Assembly (NCBI GenBank): GCA_021205455.1
Contig: JAJPXL010000079.1
Coordinates: forward strand, 1-63,979
DNA: 63,979 nucleotides
Source: Clostridiales bacterium
Lineage (GTDB): Bacteria; Bacillota; Clostridia; Oscillospirales; Oscillospiraceae
Direction of reading: 5' to 3'
Shown: piece by piece, positions 9,230 through 16,290 of the stretch
Layout of the letters: each line of letters begins with the position of its first letter
Numbering within the stretch: the stretch's first letter is position 1
The notes under the pieces: model-generated
Database searches by the model: none
The model's input: the letters and a program-made list of their open reading frames with translations, nothing else
What the model was told of the DNA's origin: nothing
Program-made: the position numbers and the translations under genes

Positions 9230-9363
9230 GGTTTCATCAACAAGGACGGAGATAGATGATTTCCGTCCGCTATCCGTCAAATTCTGTGAAACGTTATTCA
9301 GCTTAACAGCACGGAATTAGCCCGCGTTTGCCGGGCGGCGGGAGCAGAAATGAGGTGTGCCTT

Positions 9364-10350
9364 TTGACAAAATATGATTCCGCCCCCACCATGAAGGATG
9401 TGGCGAAGGACGCCGGCGTATCCCTGGGCACCGTGTCCAAGGTGGTCAACGGCCTCCCGGTGGGCAAGGTCTACCAGCGGAAGGTGGAGGCGTCCATCCA
9501 GAAGCTGAACTATCAGGTCAACAGCTACGCCAAGGGGTTAAAGACCAACAAGACCTATACGGTGGCCTTCCTGGTGCCGGATACCTTTAACCCCTTCTTC
9601 GGCTGGATGACCTACTACATCAACCGGGAGCTGGAGAAGCGGGGCTATCGGATGCTGCTGTGCGCCACCAATGCTGACACCAGGATGGAGCAGAGCTATA
9701 TCACCATGGCCCAGCAGAACAAGGTGGACGGCATCATCTGCCTGTCCTACAACGAAGGGCTTCAGGTGCAGGAGGGGCTCCCCTTGGTGACCATTGACCG
9801 GCACTTCAGCGGTTCCGTCCCCTGCGTGTCCAGCGACAATTTCAGCGGCGGCCAGATGGCCGCCCAGCGGCTGGACGAACTGGGCTGCCGTCATGTGGCC
9901 TTCCTCAGCATCGGCTCCCCGCTGACCAACGAGACAACAAAGCGGGGGGACGGTTTCCTGAGCTACTGCGCCAGCCACGGCCTGGCCTATGAGCTACTGC
10001 GGCTGTATGACGGCGCACCCTTCTCCTCGTTTACCGATTTCCTGCAACAGCATCTGGCGGAGGCGGTCCCCATCGACGGCATCTTCTGCGTCAACGATTC
10101 CCTGGCCGTCAAAATCATCCTCTACCTGCGGGAGCAGGGGGTTCGGGTGCCGGAGGATGTCCAGGTCATCGGCTACGACGGCGTGAAGGACTACATCACG
10201 GAGGATTACCACTGCTCCACCATCATTCAGCCGCTGGACAAGATGGCGGAGGTCAGCGTGGATATGCTGCTGTCCCAGGACTGGTCCAACACGCCTTCCC
10301 TGGTGTGCCTGCCGGTCACCTATGCCCCCGGCGGCACCACGAAGGAGTGA
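9364..10350 (+). CDS. LacI-family repressor of the fructan operon
   Basis: A 328-aa transcription factor with an N-terminal LacI helix-turn-helix (TMKDVAKDAGVSLGTVSKVVNG, residues about 9-30) and a periplasmic-binding-protein-like sensor domain starting near residue 60. I chose TTG at 9364 because GAGGTG lies about 10 nt upstream; the longer ATG frame from 9328 has no ribosome site. Divergence from the fructan operon and the operator candidates between them argue that it controls that operon in response to fructose, sucrose or a derivative. The four membrane or lipoprotein genes downstream begin 5 nt after its stop and may be cotranscribed. Confidence 0.92.
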   Translation: MTKYDSAPTMKDVAKDAGVSLGTVSKVVNGLPVGKVYQRKVEASIQKLNYQVNSYAKGLKTNKTYTVAFLVPDTFNPFFGWMTYYINRELEKRGYRMLLCATNADTRMEQSYITMAQQNKVDGIICLSYNEGLQVQEGLPLVTIDRHFSGSVPCVSSDNFSGGQMAAQRLDELGCRHVAFLSIGSPLTNETTKRGDGFLSYCASHGLAYELLRLYDGAPFSSFTDFLQQHLAEAVPIDGIFCVNDSLAVKIILYLREQGVRVPEDVQVIGYDGVKDYITEDYHCSTIIQPLDKMAEVSVDMLLSQDWSNTPSLVCLPVTYAPGGTTKE

Positions 10351-10355
10351 ACGCA

Positions 10356-11093
10356 ATGCCAAGCGATTATGCCAAATGGTTACAGCGGAACGTTGCCCCG
10401 GAGGAACAGGGTCCGGAGCCGGGCAGGTGGGCCAGATTCTGCACCTGGATGCGGTACAACTGGGGCGTTGTCCTGTGCATCGGCATCGTGGCCGGCGCAG
10501 GCACCTCCATTGCGTGCAGCGCATTGGGGGTGGGCCAGGTCAGGCCGGACTATCAGGTGGCCTATGTGGGCACGGACGAGCTGCCGGAGGACACGGTCAA
10601 TGCTCTGCAGGGCGCCCTGGAAGCCCTCGGCTCCGACCTGAATGGGGACGGCCAGGTGGTGGTGCAGGTGAACCAGTATTACACCACCTCCGATACCGAG
10701 GACGAGACCGGCGCCATGACCGCCTACGCCTCCGAGGTGTCCCTGATTGCCGACATCAACGACTGCGAGAGCTACTTCTTCCTGGTGGAGGACCCGGACG
10801 ACTTCCAGACGAAGTACCAGCTCCTGGCCACCGGGGACGGCGGCTGCCCGGAGGACACGGACACCGACGGGCTGAGCAAGGTCTATCAGTGGTCTGACTG
10901 CCCGGTGCTGGCCTCCATTGACCTGGGGGAGTACACCGTCTCCCTGCTGGGGGAGACGGCCACCGGCGACAGCAACGAGCTGGTGCAGACGCTGTATCTG
11001 GGCCGTCGGTGCTTCTACCTGGAGGACACGGTGGAGAATGTGGAGGGCTGCGAAGCCCTTTGGGATGTTTTGACAGAGGGGGCTGTGCGATGA
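10356..11093 (+). CDS. Single-pass membrane protein of unknown function
   Basis: A 245-aa protein I do not recognise. It has a short cytoplasmic N-terminus, one transmembrane helix at about residues 32-55, and an acidic extracellular part containing a calcium-loop-like DLNGDGQ motif near residue 95. The start at 10356 is supported by GAAGGAG 8 nt upstream, overlapping the end of lacI. It overlaps the next gene by 4 nt (ATGA), so this group is translated as a unit. The topology suggests a surface sensor or assembly factor. No function is proposed. Confidence 0.75.
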   Translation: MPSDYAKWLQRNVAPEEQGPEPGRWARFCTWMRYNWGVVLCIGIVAGAGTSIACSALGVGQVRPDYQVAYVGTDELPEDTVNALQGALEALGSDLNGDGQVVVQVNQYYTTSDTEDETGAMTAYASEVSLIADINDCESYFFLVEDPDDFQTKYQLLATGDGGCPEDTDTDGLSKVYQWSDCPVLASIDLGEYTVSLLGETATGDSNELVQTLYLGRRCFYLEDTVENVEGCEALWDVLTEGAVR

Positions 11094-11683
11094 AACGGAA
11101 AATCTGCCTGGGGATGGCCGCTGCGCTGGTGTTCTGCCTGACCGGCTGCGTACAGCGGGCCCCCACCACCACCAGCGAGGGCGCGGACTGGGATGCGGAC
11201 TGGACGCTGGTGGGCACCACCATCGGCATTGAGGAGCCGGGCAACGGCCTGACCCTGCTGGACAACAAGGACGCCCTGACCGCCTCCGGCCTGTACTACG
11301 CCGCCTGGGTCATCGGCGAGGCGGAGGAATACGTCAACGCGGACGGGGACACCGTCGACCTCTATGACGCCCAGCTCTATGTGCTGCTCCAGGACTGCGA
11401 CGACGAGACCGCCGCCCAGGCCAGCGTGGACGGCTGGCAGGCCCAGGAGGAGGAAGCCTACAACGTCCTCAGCGTGGAGACGGCGGACTGCGCCGGACAG
11501 GCCTTCACCATTCTGATTTACGAGACGGCGGACGAGGAGAACCCCTACGCCTCCGGCGTGTCCGCCTTCACCGCCTATCAGGACCACGCCATCAACGTGG
11601 AGCTGGCCTGTCAGGACGGCTTTGACGGCGACGCATACGCCATTTTGACGGAATTTTTAGAGGGCTTCCACTACGCGGAGTAA
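11090..11683 (+). CDS. Lipoprotein of unknown function
   Basis: A 197-aa predicted lipoprotein with lipobox CLTGC (Cys20), starting at ATG 11090 in an ATGA overlap with the preceding gene. The mature domain is acidic and ends in a repeated Asp/Phe-rich beta-type pattern. No family is recognised. The conserved coupling with the preceding membrane protein suggests the two act together at the cell surface. Confidence 0.75.
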   Translation: MKRKICLGMAAALVFCLTGCVQRAPTTTSEGADWDADWTLVGTTIGIEEPGNGLTLLDNKDALTASGLYYAAWVIGEAEEYVNADGDTVDLYDAQLYVLLQDCDDETAAQASVDGWQAQEEEAYNVLSVETADCAGQAFTILIYETADEENPYASGVSAFTAYQDHAINVELACQDGFDGDAYAILTEFLEGFHYAE

Positions 11684-11704
11684 AGGGAAAGGAGCGCTTG
11701 CATC

Positions 11705-12511
11705 ATGGCACTGTTTTTTGCGGAGGACGATTATTCCTCCAGCGGCCGAAAGACCGGCTTCAACCGGTACCGGGAGGTGCTGGAGCAGAACTTCGGGGCT
11801 TATATCCTGGCGGGGCTGCTGACGCTGGCGGGCTTCCTGCCCTTCGCCCTGGGCATGATTTACGCCGTCCTGTCCACCAGCGCACTGGTGATGCTGATTG
11901 CCGCCCTGGTGGGCGGGCTGCTGGCCGGCCCGGCACTGTACGGCCTCTATGACCTGATTTTCCGCACCCTGCGGGACGCCCCCGGCAAGTGGTGGGGCAA
12001 CTACAAGAAGGCGCTGAAAGAGAACTGGAAGGCCGCCCTGCTGCCCGGCGTGGCGCTCTGCCTGTTCCTGGGGGTGGTGATTTTTGCCGGACTGCTGATG
12101 TTCTGGTGGGCGGAGGTGTTCCCCGGCTGGGGCACCGTCCTGATTTTCCTCCTCAGCGTGCTGCTGGGCACCATGCTGCTCACCACCTACTGGCCCCAGC
12201 TGGTGCTGTTCCGGCAGTCCGGGCTGCTGCGCCTCAAGAACTGCGCGCTGTTCTGCATCAAATACTTCTGGCACACCCTGGGGGTCGCCGCCCTTCAGGT
12301 GGCCTTCTGGCTGCTGATGGCGCTGCTGCTGCCCTGGTCAGTGCTGGCGCTGCCGATCATTGGGATGTGGTTCATCCTGTACCTGAGCAACTTCCTGCTC
12401 TACCGCGATTTGGACACCGCCTTCCAGCTGGAGAAGACCCTGCGGGAGCAGATGCCGGAGCAGGCTCCCCTTTATGAAGAAGAGGAACCGGAGGAGGGCG
12501 AGGACGTATGA
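11705..12511 (+). CDS. Multi-pass membrane protein, DUF624/YesL-like
   Basis: A 268-aa integral membrane protein with about six hydrophobic segments and a very acidic C-terminal tail. The arrangement RTLRDAPGKWWGNYKKALKE, then alternating helices, resembles DUF624 (YesL), whose genes often sit beside LplB/YtcP-type sugar transporters. The ribosome site AAAGGAGC lies upstream of 11705. It overlaps the next gene by 4 nt. Function is unknown. A link to the divergent fructan transporter is inferred from context only. Confidence 0.75.
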   Translation: MALFFAEDDYSSSGRKTGFNRYREVLEQNFGAYILAGLLTLAGFLPFALGMIYAVLSTSALVMLIAALVGGLLAGPALYGLYDLIFRTLRDAPGKWWGNYKKALKENWKAALLPGVALCLFLGVVIFAGLLMFWWAEVFPGWGTVLIFLLSVLLGTMLLTTYWPQLVLFRQSGLLRLKNCALFCIKYFWHTLGVAALQVAFWLLMALLLPWSVLALPIIGMWFILYLSNFLLYRDLDTAFQLEKTLREQMPEQAPLYEEEEPEEGEDV

Positions 12512-13041
12512 CGGAGCCGCTGGTACGCAATCACACGGAGATCACCCTCCGCCTCTTCCGGGAGGGCGCCCGCCTCCAGCTGCGGCAAAAGTACAACCGC
12601 ATGACGGCGAAGGTGGCGCTGGCCCTGTTGGCCGCGCTGGCGGTGCTGGCCCTGCTGATGTGGTTCCTGTCCGGCAGCTTTTCCGCCCTGGGGATGGAGG
12701 CGGTGCTCTATGTGCTGATTTTGGGCTGGATACGCATCGCCCTGCCCCGGACGGAGTGCAAGCGGGCCTATCAGGCCATGGTCAGCCGCTGCGGGGGCGG
12801 CGCGCCCTGCCGGGAGCTGCTCTTTTATGAGGATCATCTGCTGGTGCAGCCGGAGACGGAGGAGGCAATTTCCATCCCCTATGAGGCAATCACCGCCGTC
12901 CGGGAGACGAAGCGCACCCTGACGCTGTCCTACACAGAGGGGGCAACGGTGCTGCTGGATAAGGCCGGCTTCCTCCAAGGCGGCGTGGAGGACGTGCGGG
13001 CGCTGCTGACGGGCGCAGGAAAAGGCAAAGCCTCTCTGTAA
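12508..13041 (+). CDS. YcxB-like membrane protein
   Basis: A 177-aa protein with two adjacent transmembrane helices (about residues 35-57 and 62-80) and a C-terminal PH-like beta domain (ELLFYEDHLLVQ through AITAVRETKRTLTLS). This is the layout of the YcxB family. It is translationally coupled to the YesL-like gene (ATGA overlap) and ends the group, just before a strong terminator. Function is unknown. Confidence 0.75.
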   Translation: MTEPLVRNHTEITLRLFREGARLQLRQKYNRMTAKVALALLAALAVLALLMWFLSGSFSALGMEAVLYVLILGWIRIALPRTECKRAYQAMVSRCGGGAPCRELLFYEDHLLVQPETEEAISIPYEAITAVRETKRTLTLSYTEGATVLLDKAGFLQGGVEDVRALLTGAGKGKASL

Positions 13042-13053
13042 GGGGATTTAAGG

Positions 13054-13093
13054 TCAGGAGATTGGAACTGTTCCAATCTCCTGATTCATTTTT
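13054..13093 (+). terminator. Terminator after the lacI-linked gene group
   Basis: A 14-bp perfect stem (13054-13067 with 13071-13084, 3-nt loop) followed by TTCATTTTTCT. Confidence 0.9.
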
Positions 13094-13096
13094 CTC

Positions 13097-13125
13097 TTGC
13101 ATCCTGACCGCCTATCGGTTATAAT
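13097..13125 (+). promoter_or_regulatory. Sigma-A promoter of the cobalamin operon
   Basis: TTGCAT (13097-13102), 17-nt spacer, TATAAT (13120-13125). The transcript should begin near 13132, right at the riboswitch. Confidence 0.85.
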
Positions 13126-13132
13126 GCCGTTG

Positions 13133-13228
13133 TATGCCCGAACCAGCGCGGAATGGGGTCAGAAGCCCCGCGAGTCGGTCACTGTGAGGCGTCCTCCGCG
13201 GCGCTAAGTCAGATACGCGCCGGGCATC
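13133..13228 (+). ncRNA. Cobalamin riboswitch (compact form)
   Basis: The conserved cobalamin-aptamer core is readable: GGAA, a GGGG...CCCC hairpin, then GTCACTGTGA (13178-13192 region) and CTAAGTCAGATAC (13203-13215 region). The outer stem P1 is TGCCCG (13135-13140) with CGGGCA (13221-13226). At about 95 nt it lacks the long peripheral arms of the classical AdoCbl type, so it belongs to a short variant class. Downstream, GTTCC (13334-13338) can pair with GGAAC (13356-13360) at the ribosome site of the next gene, which suggests translational control. Confidence 0.9.
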
Positions 13229-13365
13229 TCCGTCCTGCCGGAACCGGGATGGAGGACATGGCAGAGGGGTTTTGCGCCCTTTTCCCAATTTCCAGCTACG
13301 GAATCGGTGCCATCTCCCTGTGCCGCAAGCATGGTTCCGCAATTTATGGAAAGAAGGAACTACCC

Positions 13366-13872
13366 ATGAAAACTCACAACTACCGTATCCTGTCCCTGCT
13401 CACTGCGCTGATGCTGTCGCTGGCGCTGCTCACCGGCTGCGGCAGCAGCACCGCCGACGCGGACGCCTCCCAGTCGTCCGGCAGCGCCGCCTCCAGCGTG
13501 ACCACAGAGGACACCTCCGCCTCCGATGCCTCCGCAGAGGAATCCGCCGCTGAGGCGGAAGGCAGCGCCACCGAAGCCGAGACGAAGCACATCACCCTCA
13601 CCGTCACCTATGAAGACGGCAGCAGCGACAGCTACGAAATTGACACCGAGGCCGACTACCTGAAGGACGCCATCGACACCACCGTGGAACTGGGCGGCGA
13701 GGAGAGCGACTACGGCTTCTACATCACCTCCGTCAACGGCGTGGAGGCCGACTATGACGCCGACGGCGCTTACTGGGCCATCTATGTGAACGACGAGTAC
13801 GGCTCCTACGGCGTGGACAGCCAGCCCGTCACCGACGGCGACAGCTTCGCCCTGGTGTATGAGGTCTATTAA
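13366..13872 (+). CDS. DUF4430 (transcobalamin-like) lipoprotein
   Basis: A 168-aa lipoprotein with signal peptide and lipobox LLTGC (Cys24), a Ser/Ala/Glu-rich linker (about 25-65) and a C-terminal DUF4430 domain (about 68-168). In the domain, ...ITSVNGVEADYDADGAYWAIYVND is recognisable. DUF4430 is related to the C-terminal domain of vertebrate transcobalamin and intrinsic factor. Position directly behind a cobalamin riboswitch and overlap with an S component indicate surface capture of B12 or another corrinoid. The ATG at 13366 is preceded by AAGGA. Ligand binding is inferred and cannot be read from residues here. Confidence 0.88.
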   Translation: MKTHNYRILSLLTALMLSLALLTGCGSSTADADASQSSGSAASSVTTEDTSASDASAEESAAEAEGSATEAETKHITLTVTYEDGSSDSYEIDTEADYLKDAIDTTVELGGEESDYGFYITSVNGVEADYDADGAYWAIYVNDEYGSYGVDSQPVTDGDSFALVYEVY

Positions 13873-14383
13873 GCCTGGCCTCGCCGTCCGGGACATCACC
13901 TTCCTGGCCCTGGCCACGGCGCTGATGTTTGCCCTGCAAATCGCCCTGGCCAGCTTACCCAATATCGAAGTGGTGTCCCTGCTGGTCCTGCTGTACACCC
14001 TCCACTTTCGGGCCAAAGCCCTGTTCATCATCTACGCATTCGCCTTGCTGGAAGGGGTGTGGTACGGCTTCCATATCTGGTGGGTCATGTACCTGTATGT
14101 GTGGACGATCCTCTGGGCGGTGGTGATGCTGCTGTCCCGGAAGGGGCGCAGGCACGGCGCCTTCCTCTGGGCAACGGTCAACGGGCTGTACGGCCTGGCC
14201 TTCGGCTTCTTCTGCTCCTTCCCCTATGTGGCGATGGGGGGCGTGAAGATGGCCTATAGCTGGTGGCTGGCGGGGCTACCCTTCGACGCGGCCCACGGGG
14301 TCGGGAACTTCGTGACCGCCCTGGTGCTGTTCGTGCCCCTGGACCGGGCGCTGGGGTTTGTCCTGAAGCCGAGAACGGAATAA
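13859..14383 (+). CDS. ECF transporter S component, probable cobalamin
   Basis: A 174-aa membrane protein with about six hydrophobic helices and the S-component look of ECF transporters: an N-terminal FLALATALMFALQIAL helix and a PNIEVVSLLVLLY segment. It overlaps the lipoprotein gene by 14 nt, so the two are coupled. S components bind one vitamin and share ATPase/T subunits encoded elsewhere; none of those subunits lies in this window. Cobalamin is the likely substrate because of the riboswitch and the DUF4430 partner. A cobamide precursor is an alternative. Confidence 0.85.
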   Translation: MRSIKPGLAVRDITFLALATALMFALQIALASLPNIEVVSLLVLLYTLHFRAKALFIIYAFALLEGVWYGFHIWWVMYLYVWTILWAVVMLLSRKGRRHGAFLWATVNGLYGLAFGFFCSFPYVAMGGVKMAYSWWLAGLPFDAAHGVGNFVTALVLFVPLDRALGFVLKPRTE

Positions 14384-14386
14384 CAG

Positions 14387-14422
14387 AAGCTGCGGCACAG
14401 GAATCTGTGCCGCAGCTTTTTC
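14387..14422 (+). terminator. Terminator of the cobalamin operon
   Basis: A 14-bp perfect stem (14387-14400 with 14405-14418, loop GAAT) followed by TTTTTC. Confidence 0.92.
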
Positions 14423-14429
14423 GTTCCGC

Positions 14430-14458
14430 TTGTCCCAGGCGGGAAAGTGTGGTATAAT
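14430..14458 (+). promoter_or_regulatory. Sigma-A promoter of the yigZ gene
   Basis: TTGTCC (14430-14435), 17-nt spacer, TATAAT (14453-14458). Confidence 0.75.
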
Positions 14459-14508
14459 CACCCTACCGGGGCAGCGCCCCCACCCCTTCTATCCAACAGG
14501 AGGACACC

Positions 14509-15174
14509 ATGACCGAATACTATATCCCCACCGGCCCCGGCGACGCGGAGTATGTAGAGAAGCGCTCCCGCTTCCTGGGCAAGGTGCGCCCCGCCGCTTC
14601 CGAGGCCGAGGCCCGCGCCTTCATCGACGCCATGAAAAAGCAATACTACGACGCCCGGCACAACTGCTGGTGCTACCTGCTCCGCGGCGGCGTCATGCGG
14701 TACAGCGACGACGGGGAGCCCCAGGGCACCGCCGGTCAGCCCATGCTGGAGGTGTTCTTCCGGGCGGGGGTGACGGATGCGGTGTGCGTGGTGACCCGCT
14801 ACTTCGGCGGCGTGCTGCTGGGGGCGGGGCATCTGCTCCGGGCCTATCAGGGGACGGCCAAACTGGCGCTGGATGCGGCGGGCATCTCCGTAGTGCGGCG
14901 CTGGGTGAAGGTGGAGCTGGCCTGCGGCTATAATCTGTTCCAGAAGCTGACCCTGGAGGTCAGCGCCGCCGGCGGCGTGGTGACGGATACGGACTATGGG
15001 GCGGACGTGGTGCTCCACGCCCTGCTGCCGGAGGAGCAGGAGGCAGCTTTCGCCACCCACATTCTGGACGTGACGGCGGGTACCGTCCGCGCCGTCACCG
15101 TGGGGGAAACGGAGCAGGCGGCAGCACTGGGGACCTCTGAATCAGGAAAGGCAAGGCAAACAGAATGGAACTGA
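14509..15174 (+). CDS. YigZ/IMPACT family protein
   Basis: A 221-aa member of the UPF0029/IMPACT family. The conserved N-terminal core is clear: KRSRFLGKV, DDGEPQGTAGQPML (about residues 65-78) and VTRYFGGVLLGAGHLLRAY (about 97-115). A C-terminal DUF1949-type domain follows. Bacterial members are proposed to bind ribosomes or nucleic acid, but the role is poorly defined. The start has AGGAGGACACC upstream. It overlaps the thioesterase gene by 10 nt. Confidence 0.93.
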   Translation: MTEYYIPTGPGDAEYVEKRSRFLGKVRPAASEAEARAFIDAMKKQYYDARHNCWCYLLRGGVMRYSDDGEPQGTAGQPMLEVFFRAGVTDAVCVVTRYFGGVLLGAGHLLRAYQGTAKLALDAAGISVVRRWVKVELACGYNLFQKLTLEVSAAGGVVTDTDYGADVVLHALLPEEQEAAFATHILDVTAGTVRAVTVGETEQAAALGTSESGKARQTEWN

Positions 15175-15593
15175 AACCCTATCTTCACAACGTAAAATAC
15201 TATGAGACGGACCAGATGGCCGTCGTCCACCACTCCAACTATATCCGCTGGTTCGAGGAGGCCCGCATCGACTATATGGCCCAGGCGGGCATTGACTACG
15301 CCGCCATGGAGGCGCGGGACTTCATCATCCCGGTGGTGGGGGTCAGCGCGGAGTACAAGACCATGACCCACTTTGGGGACACGGTGGCCATCACCCTGCG
15401 CATCACCCGGTACAACGGCATCCGCTTCCTGTGCAGCTATGAGGTGCGGGACGCGGCCACCGGCGCGCTGCGGACCACCGGCACCAGCGAGCACTGCTTC
15501 ATTGACCGGGAGGGCCGCATCGTCAACCTGAAACGGAAGGCCCCCGACCTCCACGAGAAGTTCCAGGCGGTGCTGGAGGCCAGCGCCCAATAA
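15165..15593 (+). CDS. Acyl-CoA thioesterase, hotdog fold (YbgC/FadM type)
   Basis: A 142-aa single-domain 4-hydroxybenzoyl-CoA-thioesterase-like protein. The signature YYETDQMAVVHHSNYIRWFEEAR (residues about 12-34) carries the catalytic Asp16 of this family. It should hydrolyse acyl-CoA thioesters in the cytoplasm; chain length cannot be inferred. It is translationally coupled to YigZ. Confidence 0.92.
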   Translation: MELKPYLHNVKYYETDQMAVVHHSNYIRWFEEARIDYMAQAGIDYAAMEARDFIIPVVGVSAEYKTMTHFGDTVAITLRITRYNGIRFLCSYEVRDAATGALRTTGTSEHCFIDREGRIVNLKRKAPDLHEKFQAVLEASAQ

Positions 15594-15615
15594 AGGCATT
15601 CCGCCTCAAAAAAAG

Positions 15616-15647
15616 ATTCCCTCCCGGATGTCCGGGAGGGAATTTCT
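15616..15647. terminator. Bidirectional terminator
   Basis: A 13-bp perfect stem (15616-15628 with 15631-15643), flanked by an A run on the left and TTTCTTC on the right. It serves the convergent thioesterase and acetyltransferase genes. Confidence 0.88.
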
Positions 15648-15659
15648 TCGCGCTTTGCG

Positions 15660-16157
15660 TTACAGCACCTTTTCCATCAGGTAGAATTGCCCCATCAGCC
15701 AGTCAACCTCACCCACCTGGGTGTATCCGGCCCTCCAGTACATCCGGACGGCGGAGAAGTTCCCGCTGAACACGTCCAGCCGGATGGCCCGAATGGGCGT
15801 CGGCTTCAGCGTATCCTCAATGTGGCGCAGCGTCTCCTTCCCGATGCCCTGGTGCTGGAACTCCGGGTGGACACACAGCCGGTGGAGGACGGCAAAGGGC
15901 CCCGACACCTGCCAGTAGCCGTTTTGGTAATCCTCATCACAGCTCTGGTCCAGCGCGTAGTGGACGACGATGCGGCCCTCTGCCCGCCCTACAATGAGCT
16001 GGTTCTTTGCGATGTCCGCCTGGAAGTCCTCCCGTGTGGGGTAACGGTTGTTCCACTGCTCAACGCCCGCCGCCCGCAAGGCGGCGGTGGCGCCCCGCGC
16101 CACCGCACAGACCTCATCCAAATCCTGCGCGGTCGCCCTTTCATAGCTCAGCTGCAT
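15660..16157 (-). CDS. GNAT-family N-acetyltransferase
   Basis: A 165-aa GNAT enzyme. The acetyl-CoA loop reads HQGIGKETL (about residues 102-110), preceded by the beta4 strand VLHRLCVHPEF and followed by LDVFSGNFSAVRMYWRAGY, the usual C-terminal signature. The acceptor (amine, peptide or antibiotic) cannot be inferred. It is a single gene between terminators. Confidence 0.9.
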   Translation of the reverse strand: MQLSYERATAQDLDEVCAVARGATAALRAAGVEQWNNRYPTREDFQADIAKNQLIVGRAEGRIVVHYALDQSCDEDYQNGYWQVSGPFAVLHRLCVHPEFQHQGIGKETLRHIEDTLKPTPIRAIRLDVFSGNFSAVRMYWRAGYTQVGEVDWLMGQFYLMEKVL

Positions 16158-16244
16158 TTTGCCGCCTCCCAGAGATGTGCCGTTCTTTGGCTGTTTCTTT
16201 CAGTATACCTGAACTTGCAGCAAAAAGCAATCTTTCCCCGCAAA

Positions 16245-16272
16245 AAGGACCCCCGCCTTCTGGCGGGGGTCC
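16245..16272 (-). terminator. Terminator of the NlpC/P60 gene
   Basis: An 11-bp GC-rich perfect stem (16247-16257 with 16262-16272) with a T run on the minus strand. Confidence 0.88.
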
Positions 16273-16290
16273 CGTGGCATATCGCTTCGA

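Noticed and set aside
10356-13041. Anti-sigma or sporulation operon behind lacI
   Set aside because: The proteins have membrane topology but no recognisable anti-sigma, peptidase or sporulation domain, so no function was assigned.
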